A stretch of 64,000 nt of DNA, taken from NCBI GenBank assembly GCA_017744355.1, contig JAGIBK010000001.1, positions 682,001-746,000 on the forward strand. Direction: 5' to 3'. The notes beneath the pieces are model-generated. The model was not told where the DNA came from. It saw only the letters and a program-made list of their open reading frames with translations, and did no database searches. Below are positions 41,797 through 50,407 of the stretch, piece after piece; the first letter of the stretch is position 1; every line of letters begins with the position of its first letter. Made by a program: the position numbers and the translations under genes. Origin of the DNA: a bacterium. Lineage in GTDB: Bacteria; Cyanobacteriota; Sericytochromatia; S15B-MN24; UBA4093.

Positions 41797-41865
41797 ACCC
41801 TAATTGCCGCTTCGGCACGGGATTTCAGGGAATTCGCCCGCCTGTTTGGAAATCGCGAGGTATCC

Positions 41866-42768
41866 ATGCACGACACCGCCATCACCCGCATGCTCAACAT
41901 CCGCTATCCCCTCATCGGCGCGCCCATGTTTCTCATCTCCAACGTGGAGATGGTGGTCGCCATTGGGGAGGCCGGCGGCATGGGGACCTTCCCCGCGCTC
42001 AACTACCGCACCAGCGAGCAGTTCCGCGAAGCGGTGCGTGCGATCAAGGCGCAGACCAAGGCGCCGTTCGGGGTCAACCTGATCCTGCTCGGCAACGAGC
42101 GGCTGGAGGCGGACCTGAAAATCTGCCTCGAAGAGGAGGTGCCGGTCATCATCACCAGCCTGGGCAACCCCGCGCCTGTGATCCAGGTGGCCCATTCGCG
42201 GGGCCTCAAGGTCTTCTGCGACGTCACCAACCTCAAGCACGCGCAGAAGTGCCAGGCAGCCGGCGCCGACGCGGTCGTCGCGGTCGCCTCGGGGGCCGGC
42301 GGTCATGCGGGCACCATCAGCCCCTTCGTGCTCGTGCCTTATTTACAGCGATCGCTCGACATCCCCGTGATCGCTGCGGGCGGCATCTCGGACGGTCGCG
42401 GCATGGCGGCCGCCATGGCCCTCGGCGCGAGCGCTGCCTACCTGGGCACCCGCTTCATTGCGAGCACCGAATCGCCTGCCCCCGAGGCCTACAAGGCCAT
42501 GATCCTCGAAGCCTCCCCCGAGGACATCGAGTACACCCCCGAGGTCTCGGGGCATCCGGCCAACTTCCTGAAGTCCAGCCTCGAAGCCATGCGCGCGCGA
42601 GGCGAGAGCGCCGGGGGCAAGCCCCTTCGCCCCTCGGCCTGGAAGGAAGTCTGGAGCGCGGGCCACGGGGTGGGCCTGATCGACGAGGTGAAGGGCTGCG
42701 GCGAGATCGTGAACGCCCTGATGGCCGAGTACGAGGCCATCAGGGCGGGACTTGCCAGCTTCAGTTGA
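41866..42768 (+). CDS. Nitronate monooxygenase (2-nitropropane dioxygenase-like) flavoprotein
   Basis: 300 residues. FMN-binding TIM-barrel features appear in order: YPLIGAPMFLIS, GGMGTFPALNY, SGAGGHAGTISPF with the likely catalytic His, AAGGISDGRGMAAAMALGASAAYLGTRFIA. Class I enzymes oxidise nitronates with O2; other members act as enoyl reductases or detoxification enzymes, so the substrate is open. Divergent from the TetR gene across the palindrome. Confidence 0.9.
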   Translation: MHDTAITRMLNIRYPLIGAPMFLISNVEMVVAIGEAGGMGTFPALNYRTSEQFREAVRAIKAQTKAPFGVNLILLGNERLEADLKICLEEEVPVIITSLGNPAPVIQVAHSRGLKVFCDVTNLKHAQKCQAAGADAVVAVASGAGGHAGTISPFVLVPYLQRSLDIPVIAAGGISDGRGMAAAMALGASAAYLGTRFIASTESPAPEAYKAMILEASPEDIEYTPEVSGHPANFLKSSLEAMRARGESAGGKPLRPSAWKEVWSAGHGVGLIDEVKGCGEIVNALMAEYEAIRAGLASFS

Positions 42769-42780
42769 TATCGGGCGGGC

Positions 42781-43230
42781 TCAGACGAGCCGCTTGACGA
42801 GACGGACGCGGTTGGAGACGCCGGGGCGGATGTCCCAGGCGATCTCGTCCATCATCTGCTGCATGAAGAAGATCCCCATGCCGCCGCGCCGTTGCTCGGC
42901 GACCATCACCTCGACGTTGGGGGCGGCCAGGCGCTGCATCGGCGGCTGGAAGGGCGCCCCCCAGTCGGTGATGGTGATCGTCAGGGTGCCCCAGTCGTAG
43001 GTGACGTGGATGTCGATCTTGGCCGTGTCCTCGGGGACGCCCCGGTAGGCGTGCTTGACGATGTTGGCGCACGCCTCGACCACCGCAAGCTCGATGTCGC
43101 CGAGCGCCACGTTGGAGAAGCCCGCCTCGATGGCGATCTGGCGCACGAACTGGTGCATGCCGTAGATGTTCTTGAGGGCGTTGGTGAAGGAGGCCTGCGC
43201 GTCGATCGGACGTGAAGTCACCGCAATCAT
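42781..43230 (-). CDS. RsbW-type anti-sigma regulatory factor (GHKL kinase fold)
   Basis: 149 residues. The ATP-binding GHKL motifs are visible: VEACANIVKHAY (N box), ITDWGAPF (G1-like D-x-G) and RRGGMGIFFMQQ (G2). Such proteins phosphorylate an STAS-domain antagonist and hold a sigma factor. The upstream gene on the same strand is exactly such an STAS protein, 8 nt away. GGAGGGAGC precedes the ATG. The target is unknown; no sigma gene is adjacent. Confidence 0.85.
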   Translation of the reverse strand: MIAVTSRPIDAQASFTNALKNIYGMHQFVRQIAIEAGFSNVALGDIELAVVEACANIVKHAYRGVPEDTAKIDIHVTYDWGTLTITITDWGAPFQPPMQRLAAPNVEVMVAEQRRGGMGIFFMQQMMDEIAWDIRPGVSNRVRLVKRLV

Positions 43231-43238
43231 GCTCCCTC

Positions 43239-43598
43239 CTAGCCCGCCGCCACGGCGTCGAACGAGCGAACGGCATCAGGAACGGTCTCGAAGAGCCTGA
43301 AGTAAGGCCCGAACACCAGGGTCAGGGCCCGGGTGAGCGAAGGGTTCAGCGCGGCGATGCGCAGGTCCCCGTGCCCGCGACGCAGGTCGGACGCCACCGC
43401 GAGCAGGGTACCGAAGCCGATGCTCGAGACGTGAATCAAGCCGGAAGCATCGATGACGATGCGTTGCGAGCCCCTGGCCGCCTCGCGCAGGATTCCTTCG
43501 AACTCGCGCTCGGTCTGGTCGTTCAGGTAGCCCTCGGGCCGCATGACGACGACTTCTCCTTCGACTATCCAGGAGCAGCTCAAGTGATAGCTCGCCAT
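43239..43598 (-). CDS. STAS-domain anti-sigma factor antagonist
   Basis: 119 residues from ATG 43598 (AAAGGAACG upstream). STAS features: EGYLNDQTEREFEGIL, VIDASGLIHVSSIGFGTLL with the Ser of the phosphorylation site (near VSSIG), and LRIAALNPSLTRAL. Partner-switching with the downstream RsbW-type kinase is likely. Divergent from a small coiled-coil gene with its own promoter. Confidence 0.85.
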   Translation of the reverse strand: MASYHLSCSWIVEGEVVVMRPEGYLNDQTEREFEGILREAARGSQRIVIDASGLIHVSSIGFGTLLAVASDLRRGHGDLRIAALNPSLTRALTLVFGPYFRLFETVPDAVRSFDAVAAG

Positions 43599-43684
43599 GT
43601 TCGTTCCTTTCGATGATGTCCGTCCCACCCCTCGATTGAACTCTTGGTACCTTGCATGAATGTTGCGGCGAGGCTACCGACATT

Positions 43685-43713
43685 TTGAGATCGTCCATCC
43701 ATGCAACTATAGA
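43685..43713 (+). promoter_or_regulatory. Predicted promoter for the coiled-coil gene at 43760
   Basis: TTGAGA (43685-43690), a 17-nt spacer and TATAGA (43708-43713) lie 47 nt upstream of the ATG at 43760. Confidence 0.6.
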
Positions 43714-43759
43714 CAATGTTACAATTTACTTGTTTGCCGCTTTGCAGAAGGAGACACGC

Positions 43760-44065
43760 ATGGCCCCCACGAGCGTTACCCATCCGCAGGACTGGTCCAC
43801 CTACTTCACCGTCATCCTCGAAAAGCAAGGCCGCGACAAGTTGCGTCGGGTCAAGACGCGCCTCTACGAGAAACTCGAGGCCATCAACGAAGAAATCGAC
43901 GACATGGAAGAGCAAAAAGAGCTCTTCCTCTTGCCCGAGCACCCCGAGTTGGTGCCGTTCATCGATCAGCAGGTGGAGACCCTGCTCAGCGCGGGCCGCG
44001 CCCTCAGCATCCAGCTGGAGCAAGTGATCGGCCTGCTCGAAGAGGACGCCTCCCACAGCATGTGA
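43760..44065 (+). CDS. Small coiled-coil protein, 101 residues
   Basis: ATG at 43760 follows AGAAGGAG. The product is almost entirely helical with heptad spacing (RRVKTRLYEKLEAINEEIDD, VETLLSAGRALSIQLEQVIG). No domain family recognised. May be a structural or adaptor protein. It is followed 99 nt later by a small zinc-ribbon gene. Confidence 0.65.
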   Translation: MAPTSVTHPQDWSTYFTVILEKQGRDKLRRVKTRLYEKLEAINEEIDDMEEQKELFLLPEHPELVPFIDQQVETLLSAGRALSIQLEQVIGLLEEDASHSM

Positions 44066-44164
44066 GAATTCTCACACCCGGGGTGTTGCCCTGGTTGCCT
44101 GCTTAGCGGGCAAGGGTTGCTACGATAGCGCCACGACGAGACTTCGATGCGGAGGACGCCCGGC

Positions 44165-44320
44165 ATGCCTCAAGACCGCTGCCGTCACTGCCAAGGTGAC
44201 ATGCACAAGACCAAGCGTCTGACCTTTCCGGACGGCGAGGTCAAACTGATCTACGAGTGCCGGATCTGCGAGCGCGCCTTGGTCACCTCGGAGCTCGCGA
44301 CAGAAGACGTCCACACCTGA
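44165..44320 (+). CDS. Small zinc-ribbon protein, 51 residues
   Basis: ATG at 44165 with GGAGGACGCC upstream. Two knuckles, CRHC (residues 6-9) and CRIC (32-35), frame a beta-hairpin: a minimal zinc ribbon. Too short for the usual ORF cut-offs but well supported by ribosome site, cysteine spacing and a strong terminator. Function unknown. Confidence 0.65.
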   Translation: MPQDRCRHCQGDMHKTKRLTFPDGEVKLIYECRICERALVTSELATEDVHT

Positions 44321-44339
44321 TCGACGCCGCCACAAGCCG

Positions 44340-44379
44340 AGCGGCCCGCTCATCCCTAGTTCGGGACGAGCGGGCCGCT
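44340..44379. terminator. Bidirectional terminator
   Basis: A 12-bp outer stem (AGCGGCCCGCTC) extended by TCCC/GGGA with bulges. Convergent genes end at 44320 and 44395. Confidence 0.75.
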
Positions 44380-44394
44380 TAGGCGTGGTCGGAT

Positions 44395-46236
44395 TTAGAG
44401 GGCCGGGAAGTAATGGGAGACGAAGCGGGCGCGGGGCGGCCGCTTGTCGCGCTTGCGCTCCTCATAGCCGGAATGCTCGTTGGGCGTGCCGGGCTCGATG
44501 ATGTCCGAACCGGCGAGCGGGTAGCCCACCTGGAAGGTCATCGCCGGCAGCACGGTGCCCGCGGCGATCGCAGGCTGCAGCTTGGTGACCTCGGGCTGGG
44601 CATCCGGGTTGTTGGCAAGGATCTGGCTGATGGGATCGCGCGCCAGGTCGATCGGGCCCGTCTTGATGATGCTCGACGCGCCCATGGCCCGCGCCATGTA
44701 GGTGAGGACCGCCGAGGCCTTACCCACCGAGCGGTAGACCCAGTGGCTCTCGCCGGCCGCCGTGTTCGCGAGGATCACGCCGTTCTGAGGGTGCGTGTTC
44801 TGGAACTTCAGGAAGAAGTTGCCGAAGGTGGAGGCGAGCGACTTGTTGAGGCGCACCAGCACGGGGATCGAGAGGGGCTTGCCGGCGGCGTCCTGGATGA
44901 CCCCATCGACGACCATGTACTTGCCATCGCGCAGGATGCGCTCGCGCAGGTAGGGGCCGATGTCCGCGGCGCGCAGGCCCACCTGACGGGTGGCCTTCTG
45001 GAGCTCGGCGTCGCTGAGCTCCTGCCAGTTGTCACCTGCGACCGAGGCGACGTAGGCCGGATCCTTCTTGGCGAGGTTCTGCAGGTAGTTGCGGACCGAG
45101 ACGGCGGTCAAGAGGCCGCCCTCGCCGCCGGTCTTGGCCTCGGGGTCGGCACCGGCGCCGTAGAGGGCCTCGAACATGGCGCTGCCGATCATCGGAGGCG
45201 TCTGGTGGCTCCAGTGGAAGAAGACGAAGTCGACGCAGGCGCGCTCGTGGGCGGGAAGGGCCGCGACGGTGCGGGCCCAGAGGGTGTCGGTCTCTTCCTT
45301 CGAGAACTCGCGGGTGGGCGAGGCCACGCGCTGGGTCGAGTGAGCATCCATCAGCTCGTCGAAGCGCTCGAAGGAGACGGCCATCCCTTCGCGGGCATGG
45401 CCCACGACCATGACGCTGTCGAGGAGGTACTTGCCCGAACCGAGGGCCTCCGAGAGCTCGGCGACGGCCGTGGCGTCGTCGCCCGTCAGCGCGGCGCGGC
45501 GCTCGTCGAGGACCTCGCGCAGCAGCGCGGTCGAGGCGCTCAGCTCACCAGGGGCGAAGACGTGCTCGCGGTAGGTGAGCCCGCGGCTGAGAGCCGACAT
45601 GGCGAGCGTCTCGGCGAAGATGCCGGCGTCGATCGACTCCTCACGGGCAGTCACGGCGAGGCCGTAGGGCTCGAGCACGTCGCCGAGGAGCGATTCGTAG
45701 TGGTCGCGGCGCAAGAGGACCAGGGCCGGCAGCTCGGTCTCGAGGGTCCAGCCGATCTGGGCGAAGAGACGCGCCTTGGCCGGGCCGTTCAGCTCGACGA
45801 CGCGGGTGGGCTGCCAGTTGGTCGCAGACGGCGACCAGAAGCCGTGGTAAGCGACGCGGTAAAGGTCGTTAGGAGCGATCGCCCGCGAGGGGTCCAGCTC
45901 GGGCGGATTGCCGAGCGACGCCACCAGCTGCTCAAAGCCATCAAACTGGCTGTACTCGCGCTCCATCCGGCCGTCCGGCATGATGCGCCATGCATCCCCG
46001 CTCTCGGTGAGCGAGATCCGCGCCCCGTCGATCACGACCGGCTCGCCGGTGGCCTTGGCCTTGGCCGTGGCCTGTTCGAGCTCCGCCTCGAAGCGTTCGA
46101 ACTCGGCCGCGAGGACGCGATCGCGCTCGGGCAGGCCGAGACCGAGCAGCGAGCCGGTGAAGGTGTTGGCGCGCATGTCGGCTTCGAAGCGGTGGAGGTG
46201 TTCAAGAGCGGGATGTATGGCGAGCATCGTTGTCAC
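44395..46236 (-). CDS. Large nitroreductase-like protein (two tandem domains)
   Basis: 613 residues from GTG 46236, selected by AAGGAG just upstream. Two nitroreductase-like halves can be traced: the first with FWSPSATNWQPTRVVEL (FMN-binding RxxxP-like region), the second with DAHSTQRVASPTREFSKEE and GKASAVLTYMARAMGASSIIKTGP and GYPLAGSD near the end. Resembles FMN-binding oxidoreductases with duplicated folds (Acg-like). It may reduce nitro or quinone compounds, or have lost activity. Stands alone. Confidence 0.6.
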   Translation of the reverse strand: MTTMLAIHPALEHLHRFEADMRANTFTGSLLGLGLPERDRVLAAEFERFEAELEQATAKAKATGEPVVIDGARISLTESGDAWRIMPDGRMEREYSQFDGFEQLVASLGNPPELDPSRAIAPNDLYRVAYHGFWSPSATNWQPTRVVELNGPAKARLFAQIGWTLETELPALVLLRRDHYESLLGDVLEPYGLAVTAREESIDAGIFAETLAMSALSRGLTYREHVFAPGELSASTALLREVLDERRAALTGDDATAVAELSEALGSGKYLLDSVMVVGHAREGMAVSFERFDELMDAHSTQRVASPTREFSKEETDTLWARTVAALPAHERACVDFVFFHWSHQTPPMIGSAMFEALYGAGADPEAKTGGEGGLLTAVSVRNYLQNLAKKDPAYVASVAGDNWQELSDAELQKATRQVGLRAADIGPYLRERILRDGKYMVVDGVIQDAAGKPLSIPVLVRLNKSLASTFGNFFLKFQNTHPQNGVILANTAAGESHWVYRSVGKASAVLTYMARAMGASSIIKTGPIDLARDPISQILANNPDAQPEVTKLQPAIAAGTVLPAMTFQVGYPLAGSDIIEPGTPNEHSGYEERKRDKRPPRARFVSHYFPAL

Positions 46237-46422
46237 GGGTACTCCTTGCAAGCGAATGCGGGACAGATAGCGAGCACCTAACAAAACCAGGCATGTCACG
46301 GCTGTTGGCCGCGGTGGGCGGCTAAAAGGAACAGTTTTGTCAGGCGCTCTGCCCATGCTAACACACTCGGCCATGAGGCTCCGCGTGCTAAACTGGATCC
46401 TCACGCAGCAAGAGGAGACGCC

Positions 46423-46824
46423 ATGACCCTGATGAGCACCCGCGACGGACATTCGATGACCATGCCCGCCACCGTTTCGAGCGCAGGCCTCGAAATCGAG
46501 AAGCTCGACAACACGCTCTTGGTCCAGGGGGCCTTCGGCATGACCGGCCTCTACCCGCTCGCGCAGCCCGAGTACGTGCGCGAGGGCAACGCCGAGCGCC
46601 ACTGCAACATGTACTTCGTGCGGATTTCGGCGAGCGAGGCCACCCGTGAGAAGAACCCCGTCGTCACCGAGAAGACGACCTACGTCCTGCGCTATCAAGG
46701 CGAATCCCACCAGAACGAGGCCATGTGCGGCGTCTGCATCAACCGGGATTGCCCTGCCAACCGCAATCCGCAGGCGGTCGAAGCCGGCCGTCAGCCTGGC
46801 TTGCTGGTCTTGCCCTTGGGGTAG
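46423..46824 (+). CDS. Hypothetical protein, 133 residues
   Basis: AGGAGACGCC precedes the ATG. A cysteine-rich motif near the C-terminus (MCGVCINRDCPANRNP) could bind metal. The rest is beta-rich (NTLLVQGAFGMTGLYPL, TYVLRYQGES). I know no family. It lies just before the tRNA promoter; divergent from the nitroreductase-like gene. Confidence 0.6.
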   Translation: MTLMSTRDGHSMTMPATVSSAGLEIEKLDNTLLVQGAFGMTGLYPLAQPEYVREGNAERHCNMYFVRISASEATREKNPVVTEKTTYVLRYQGESHQNEAMCGVCINRDCPANRNPQAVEAGRQPGLLVLPLG

Positions 46825-46837
46825 TCTAAAAAAAAGC

Positions 46838-46866
46838 TTGACACAACCATCACCGTCGGTTAATGT
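46838..46866 (+). promoter_or_regulatory. Strong promoter of the tRNA unit
   Basis: TTGACA (46838-46843), a 17-nt spacer and TAATGT (46861-46866) lie 12 nt upstream of the first tRNA-like sequence. The -35 is perfect consensus. Confidence 0.75.
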
Positions 46867-46878
46867 TGATTGTGTTGA

Positions 46879-46946
46879 GGGCGCATAGCTCAGTTGGTTA
46901 GAGCGCTACGTTGAAACGAAAGGTCTGAACTCGCTGGTTCGGATGT
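46879..46946 (+). pseudogene. Degenerate tRNA copy
   Basis: The first 28 nt (46879-46906) are identical to the 5' half of the intact tRNA-Val at 46998. The rest matches only in patches (CGTTGA, AGGTC, CTGGTTCG). The anticodon stem and the 3' acceptor arm no longer pair, so a mature tRNA cannot form. Either decay of a tandem tRNA gene or damage by an insertion event. Confidence 0.7.
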
Positions 46947-46997
46947 TGATATTTCAACAAGCAATCTTGCTTACTAGTGAGGCCCCAAATCCCGTAA

Positions 46998-47071
46998 GGG
47001 CGCATAGCTCAGTTGGTTAGAGCGCGTCGTTGACATCGACGAGGTCACTGGTTCGAATCCAGTTGTGCCCA
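46998..47071 (+). tRNA. tRNA-Val (anticodon GAC)
   Basis: 74 nt, full cloverleaf: acceptor GGGCGCA/TGTGCCC (one G-U), D stem GCTC/GAGC, anticodon stem CGTCG/CGACG with loop TTGACAT (anticodon GAC), T arm ACTGG TTCGAAT CCAGT, discriminator A. CCA is not encoded. A terminator follows. Confidence 0.95.
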
Positions 47072-47076
47072 CTGTA

Positions 47077-47115
47077 CCGCCAATTCTGGGTCTTTGACCG
47101 GAGTTGGCGGTTTTT
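47077..47115 (+). terminator. Terminator of the tRNA unit
   Basis: Stem CCGCCAA/TTGGCGG with an inner TCTGG/CCGGA extension and TTTTT immediately after; begins 6 nt beyond the tRNA. Confidence 0.8.
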
Positions 47116-47247
47116 CTGTTCAGAGCAGACTGAAGTATCCGCAGGGGGCGTTTCGGAGCCACCTCCCGCCAGCCGTCAAATGGGGGCATGCGATAATTCA
47201 TCGGGAGGGGATTGCGGAATGCGCTCTCTCCCGTGAGGAGATACCCA

Positions 47248-48033
47248 GTGTCACCATCGCCGTACGTCGAGCAGCGAATCCTATCCGAGCTAGGTCGGGC
47301 ACATGGCCCGATTTGCGATGATTGCCTTGAGAAGCGAGCGTCGCTGAGGTACCGTCAGCAGGCCAATCGTGTCGGCAACAAGCTCCTGGCCGAGGGCATT
47401 ATCGGCCGAACCAAGAACAGGTGCGCATACTGCGGGACGATCAAATCCGTCAGCTGGTTGGCCCAGAGCATTCCCCCGGCGACCGTTGCAGAGCGGACGT
47501 CACCCTCACCACAACCGGCAATCTTGCTCGATTCGGAATCCCCTGTCGCTGCAGCGGCGGCCAAGCCGCTGACGTCATGTGACGGGAGTGAGTTGTTGCC
47601 AGGACTGCACGTTCGCTGGGATACGGTGCTCGAGTCCGACGGGCGTCCCTACAGGTTTCCCGCTTTGCCCACACCTGGAATGAGGGGCAAATACTCAGTT
47701 CCTGCCATCTATCGCTGGGTTCCGTACCGAACGGAACACGGAGACCTCGGGCGCCTTTACGTCGGCGAGGCCCAATGCTTGGTGGACCGAATCGGCAACT
47801 ATCGAAACGGTGGCCCAAGGCAACAGACCTCTTACCGCCTTCGGAAACTCTTCGAGGGGCTGACAACCGAGGGCGTCACCATCGTGCTCGAGAGGCTGAG
47901 GTTCGATCCTTTTGCCGTTGGGGAAGCAGAGTTCTCGGAGAGCGACCTTCACGACAAACTATTCCGCCGATTCCTCGAGCACTTGATGGCAAGTTACTAC
48001 CGCAAGCTTGGCTGGGACCTGATCAACGCTTGA
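47248..48033 (+). CDS. Protein with zinc knuckle and GIY-YIG-like domain
   Basis: 261 residues from GTG 47248, chosen for GAGGAG 7 nt upstream. The N-terminus has a possible zinc site (ICDDCLEKR, CAYCGTIK). The C-terminal half contains AIYRWVPY and LYVGEAQCLVDRIGNYRN, a GIY-YIG nuclease-type strand pair and helix. The catalytic Arg and Glu are plausible but not certain. It is the first gene after the tRNA and may be an end-gene of the element or a restriction-like nuclease. Confidence 0.5.
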   Translation: MSPSPYVEQRILSELGRAHGPICDDCLEKRASLRYRQQANRVGNKLLAEGIIGRTKNRCAYCGTIKSVSWLAQSIPPATVAERTSPSPQPAILLDSESPVAAAAAKPLTSCDGSELLPGLHVRWDTVLESDGRPYRFPALPTPGMRGKYSVPAIYRWVPYRTEHGDLGRLYVGEAQCLVDRIGNYRNGGPRQQTSYRLRKLFEGLTTEGVTIVLERLRFDPFAVGEAEFSESDLHDKLFRRFLEHLMASYYRKLGWDLINA

Positions 48034-48148
48034 GCGGTAGCGTCGCTTCCTAAATGGCGCAACGGTTGCCAATACCCGACGGCCCGTCTTTACCCTACTA
48101 GGTGACCGATGGCTCGTGTTCCGACCCCGTCCGGGTTCGGAACACCTG

Positions 48149-48180
48149 ATAAAAAAGACCCGTCCACACCGTGACGGGTC
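48149..48180 (-). terminator. Terminator of the DUF2188 gene
   Basis: Stem GACCCGTC/GACGGGTC with an 8-nt loop, followed on the minus strand by six T. It begins 34 nt past the stop at 48214. Confidence 0.85.
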
Positions 48181-48213
48181 ATCTAGCGCCTGATAGACAG
48201 GACAACCTCCTTA

Positions 48214-48444
48214 TTAGCCGCGAGGCGGGAAGGGATCCTTGCCGTGGCTGTCACGATAGCCAAACTGACCGTTCTTGTTGTGAACGATCATCTCCGTGCC
48301 TGCGTTACGGCTAATATCCCGACAACGGCCCACTGCATCGACCTTCACGTCGAAATGGCCGCTGCTTCGCTCCGAACCTGCACGGCGAATGTCCCAGCCC
48401 CCGTTTGGGTTGGGAACCACGTGATGGCTCTTTCCGTCTGCCAT
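48214..48444 (-). CDS. DUF2188 family protein
   Basis: 76 residues from ATG 48444, with AAGGAGG upstream. Sequence HHVVPNPNGGWDIRRAGSERSS ... GYRDSHGKDPFPPRG (broken up in the middle by the two conserved helices) matches DUF2188, a family of small proteins of unknown function common on mobile elements. Co-directional with the recombinase but 170 nt beyond it, with its own ribosome site and terminator. Confidence 0.85.
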   Translation of the reverse strand: MADGKSHHVVPNPNGGWDIRRAGSERSSGHFDVKVDAVGRCRDISRNAGTEMIVHNKNGQFGYRDSHGKDPFPPRG

Positions 48445-48614
48445 AGTTATCACCTCCTTTCTGCTGCAATTGAACGCTCAAACAAACGTTCTATGGCTTA
48501 GATTAGCATGCGATCAAGGGCTAGATCAACAGCCCCGACCTCTTGGCGTAGGAGATCGACCAAGGCCACTTTTCCGCCTTAAGAACTCCGCATCACGAGC
48601 CATCGTCATTACAC

Positions 48615-50336
48615 CTACTCGACCAACCCGTGCTTCCTGGCCCACTTCTTCACCGTCGTGTCGGCGACGTCGAACCGGCGGCCGATCGCGGAATAGGACT
48701 CCTCGACCAAAAGCGCCGCCAGTTCCTCCTTGGTCGGCCTGGCTGCGATCGTCGGACGCTTCATCGGCTTGGGAATCGTCGCCTCGTCGGTCCCCCAGGT
48801 CGCCTCGGTAACCAGGGTGGCCTTCGCCACCGAGAGGTACTTGGTGTTGCGCTCGACCCGGTCGACCTTGAACCAGACGTCCTTGAAGACCGACCGACAG
48901 TATTCGCCCAGATCTGGATCATCGGCGTCGAGGGAGAGCAGGGCCTCCCTGAGGCGAGGGTAGACCAACTCGCGGCGGCAGAGGGCACCGATTTGCTGCT
49001 TGGTGGCCGAGATGTCCTCCTGGATCTGTTTATTGAGCTTGGCATAGATGAGCGGGGAGAGCCCGCCGTCGCGTTCGTCGATTAGGAGCGCCTCCGCCAG
49101 GCGATCGGCCTTGCCCATGAGTTCGGCAAGACGATCATTGAGCTGCCCGAGTTCTAGGTTGCTCTCGTCGAGTGCCAGCTCTTCCTCGGCCACGAGTTGG
49201 GGGACGAGTTGACGCATCAGGCGCAGGACAGCCTCGTGAGCCAGGTCCATCCGGTACAGCATCCCCTTCGCGCAGCTTCTGACGTAGCAGCCGTAGTAGA
49301 GGTTGCCATAGCCATATTTGGCCATCATCGGGGTGGCGCAGACCGGGCATCGCACGATGCCCGACAGTGGGTTCCGGTCGATACGGTCCCACTTCTCGCC
49401 GTAGGTCTTACGCTGCTGGACCGAGTGTTGGACGCGCTCGAAGACCTCGGGCGTAACGATCGCCGGGAACTCTCGGCTCTCGACCGTCACCGAACCGCGC
49501 TTGTTGCCATGGCCTCGCCGGGTGTAGTCGCGCCTCGCTACTTCAAGGCCCGCATACCGGGGGTTGCGCAGGATGTTCCGGACATTCTTGGAATCAAAGG
49601 GCTTCACCTCGTAGACCAGGGCCCTGTTGTAATCATCCACCTGCTCGAGTTGCTTGCGCCGAAACACATGACCCTCGCTGGCCATGATGTCGGCCATCTT
49701 GCGGTATCCATACAACCCGCTCGCCGCAAGCTCCCACAACCGACGAATGGCCGATTCCTCGTCGGGATCGATTTCGATCTTGCCCGTGCCCGGATTCCGG
49801 CGCCAGCCGAACGGGATGGCCCCACCGGTGAAGCCCCCCGCGGCCTGAACGGCCATTCGACCATCGACCATGCGCTTGCGGATCTTCATCCACTCCCGCT
49901 GAGCAAGGGCCCCGAACAGCGCCACCTCGAAGTTGTCGTCGGGATCCTCGAGATCATACTCGTCGTTCGGCGTCTCGATCTTGATGGACAGGGACCGGAA
50001 GACCGACCGGATGGTCGCGTCGACCAGATCGGAGCGTGTCATTCGATCGTAGTCGAGCATGAGCACCCGGTGGAAACGCCCCTCCTGGGCATCCGCCAGC
50101 ATGCGCGTCACTTCCGGGCGCTCCAAGGTGGTTCCCGACTCCCCGCCATCGACATAGGTGTCGAAGACCTGGTAGTCCTTGCCGCGGGCGAGATCCTGCA
50201 GCTTGCGCTGCTGCTCGTGCAGGCTCGTGTTCTTCAGCTGACCGTAGGTCGAGACGCGGGCGTAGATACCGACCCGCTCCGAGGTCCCGATCGCCTGCCC
50301 GTGGAGAGACGGCGTTCCGATGTTGGCTGGAAGCAT
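48615..50336 (-). CDS. Large serine recombinase
   Basis: 573 residues. The resolvase domain starts at GIYARVSTYGQL, with nucleophile Ser in ARVST; LDYDRMTRS and the Arg residues RKRM follow. A recombinase domain (GGFTGGAIPFGWRRN), a zinc-ribbon (CPVCATPMM ... CYVRSCAKG) and a coiled-coil are next, as in phage integrases of the phiC31 type. The last ~40 residues add a helix-turn-helix (SYSAIGRRFDVADTTVKKW). AGAGGAGATCG supports the start. It lies 71 nt downstream of the element recA, in the same direction. Confidence 0.95.
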   Translation of the reverse strand: MLPANIGTPSLHGQAIGTSERVGIYARVSTYGQLKNTSLHEQQRKLQDLARGKDYQVFDTYVDGGESGTTLERPEVTRMLADAQEGRFHRVLMLDYDRMTRSDLVDATIRSVFRSLSIKIETPNDEYDLEDPDDNFEVALFGALAQREWMKIRKRMVDGRMAVQAAGGFTGGAIPFGWRRNPGTGKIEIDPDEESAIRRLWELAASGLYGYRKMADIMASEGHVFRRKQLEQVDDYNRALVYEVKPFDSKNVRNILRNPRYAGLEVARRDYTRRGHGNKRGSVTVESREFPAIVTPEVFERVQHSVQQRKTYGEKWDRIDRNPLSGIVRCPVCATPMMAKYGYGNLYYGCYVRSCAKGMLYRMDLAHEAVLRLMRQLVPQLVAEEELALDESNLELGQLNDRLAELMGKADRLAEALLIDERDGGLSPLIYAKLNKQIQEDISATKQQIGALCRRELVYPRLREALLSLDADDPDLGEYCRSVFKDVWFKVDRVERNTKYLSVAKATLVTEATWGTDEATIPKPMKRPTIAARPTKEELAALLVEESYSAIGRRFDVADTTVKKWARKHGLVE

Positions 50337-50407
50337 CGACGATCTCCTCTGAAATCATCTATTCATGCGCATTGGGACATTACCTCTGGTTCGCCGGAAC
50401 ATCCAGT

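Noticed and set aside
46907-46997. Intron inside a tRNA gene
   Set aside because: The 3' half of the first copy is degenerate, not displaced; no group I core or matching 3' exon is visible, so a broken copy is simpler.
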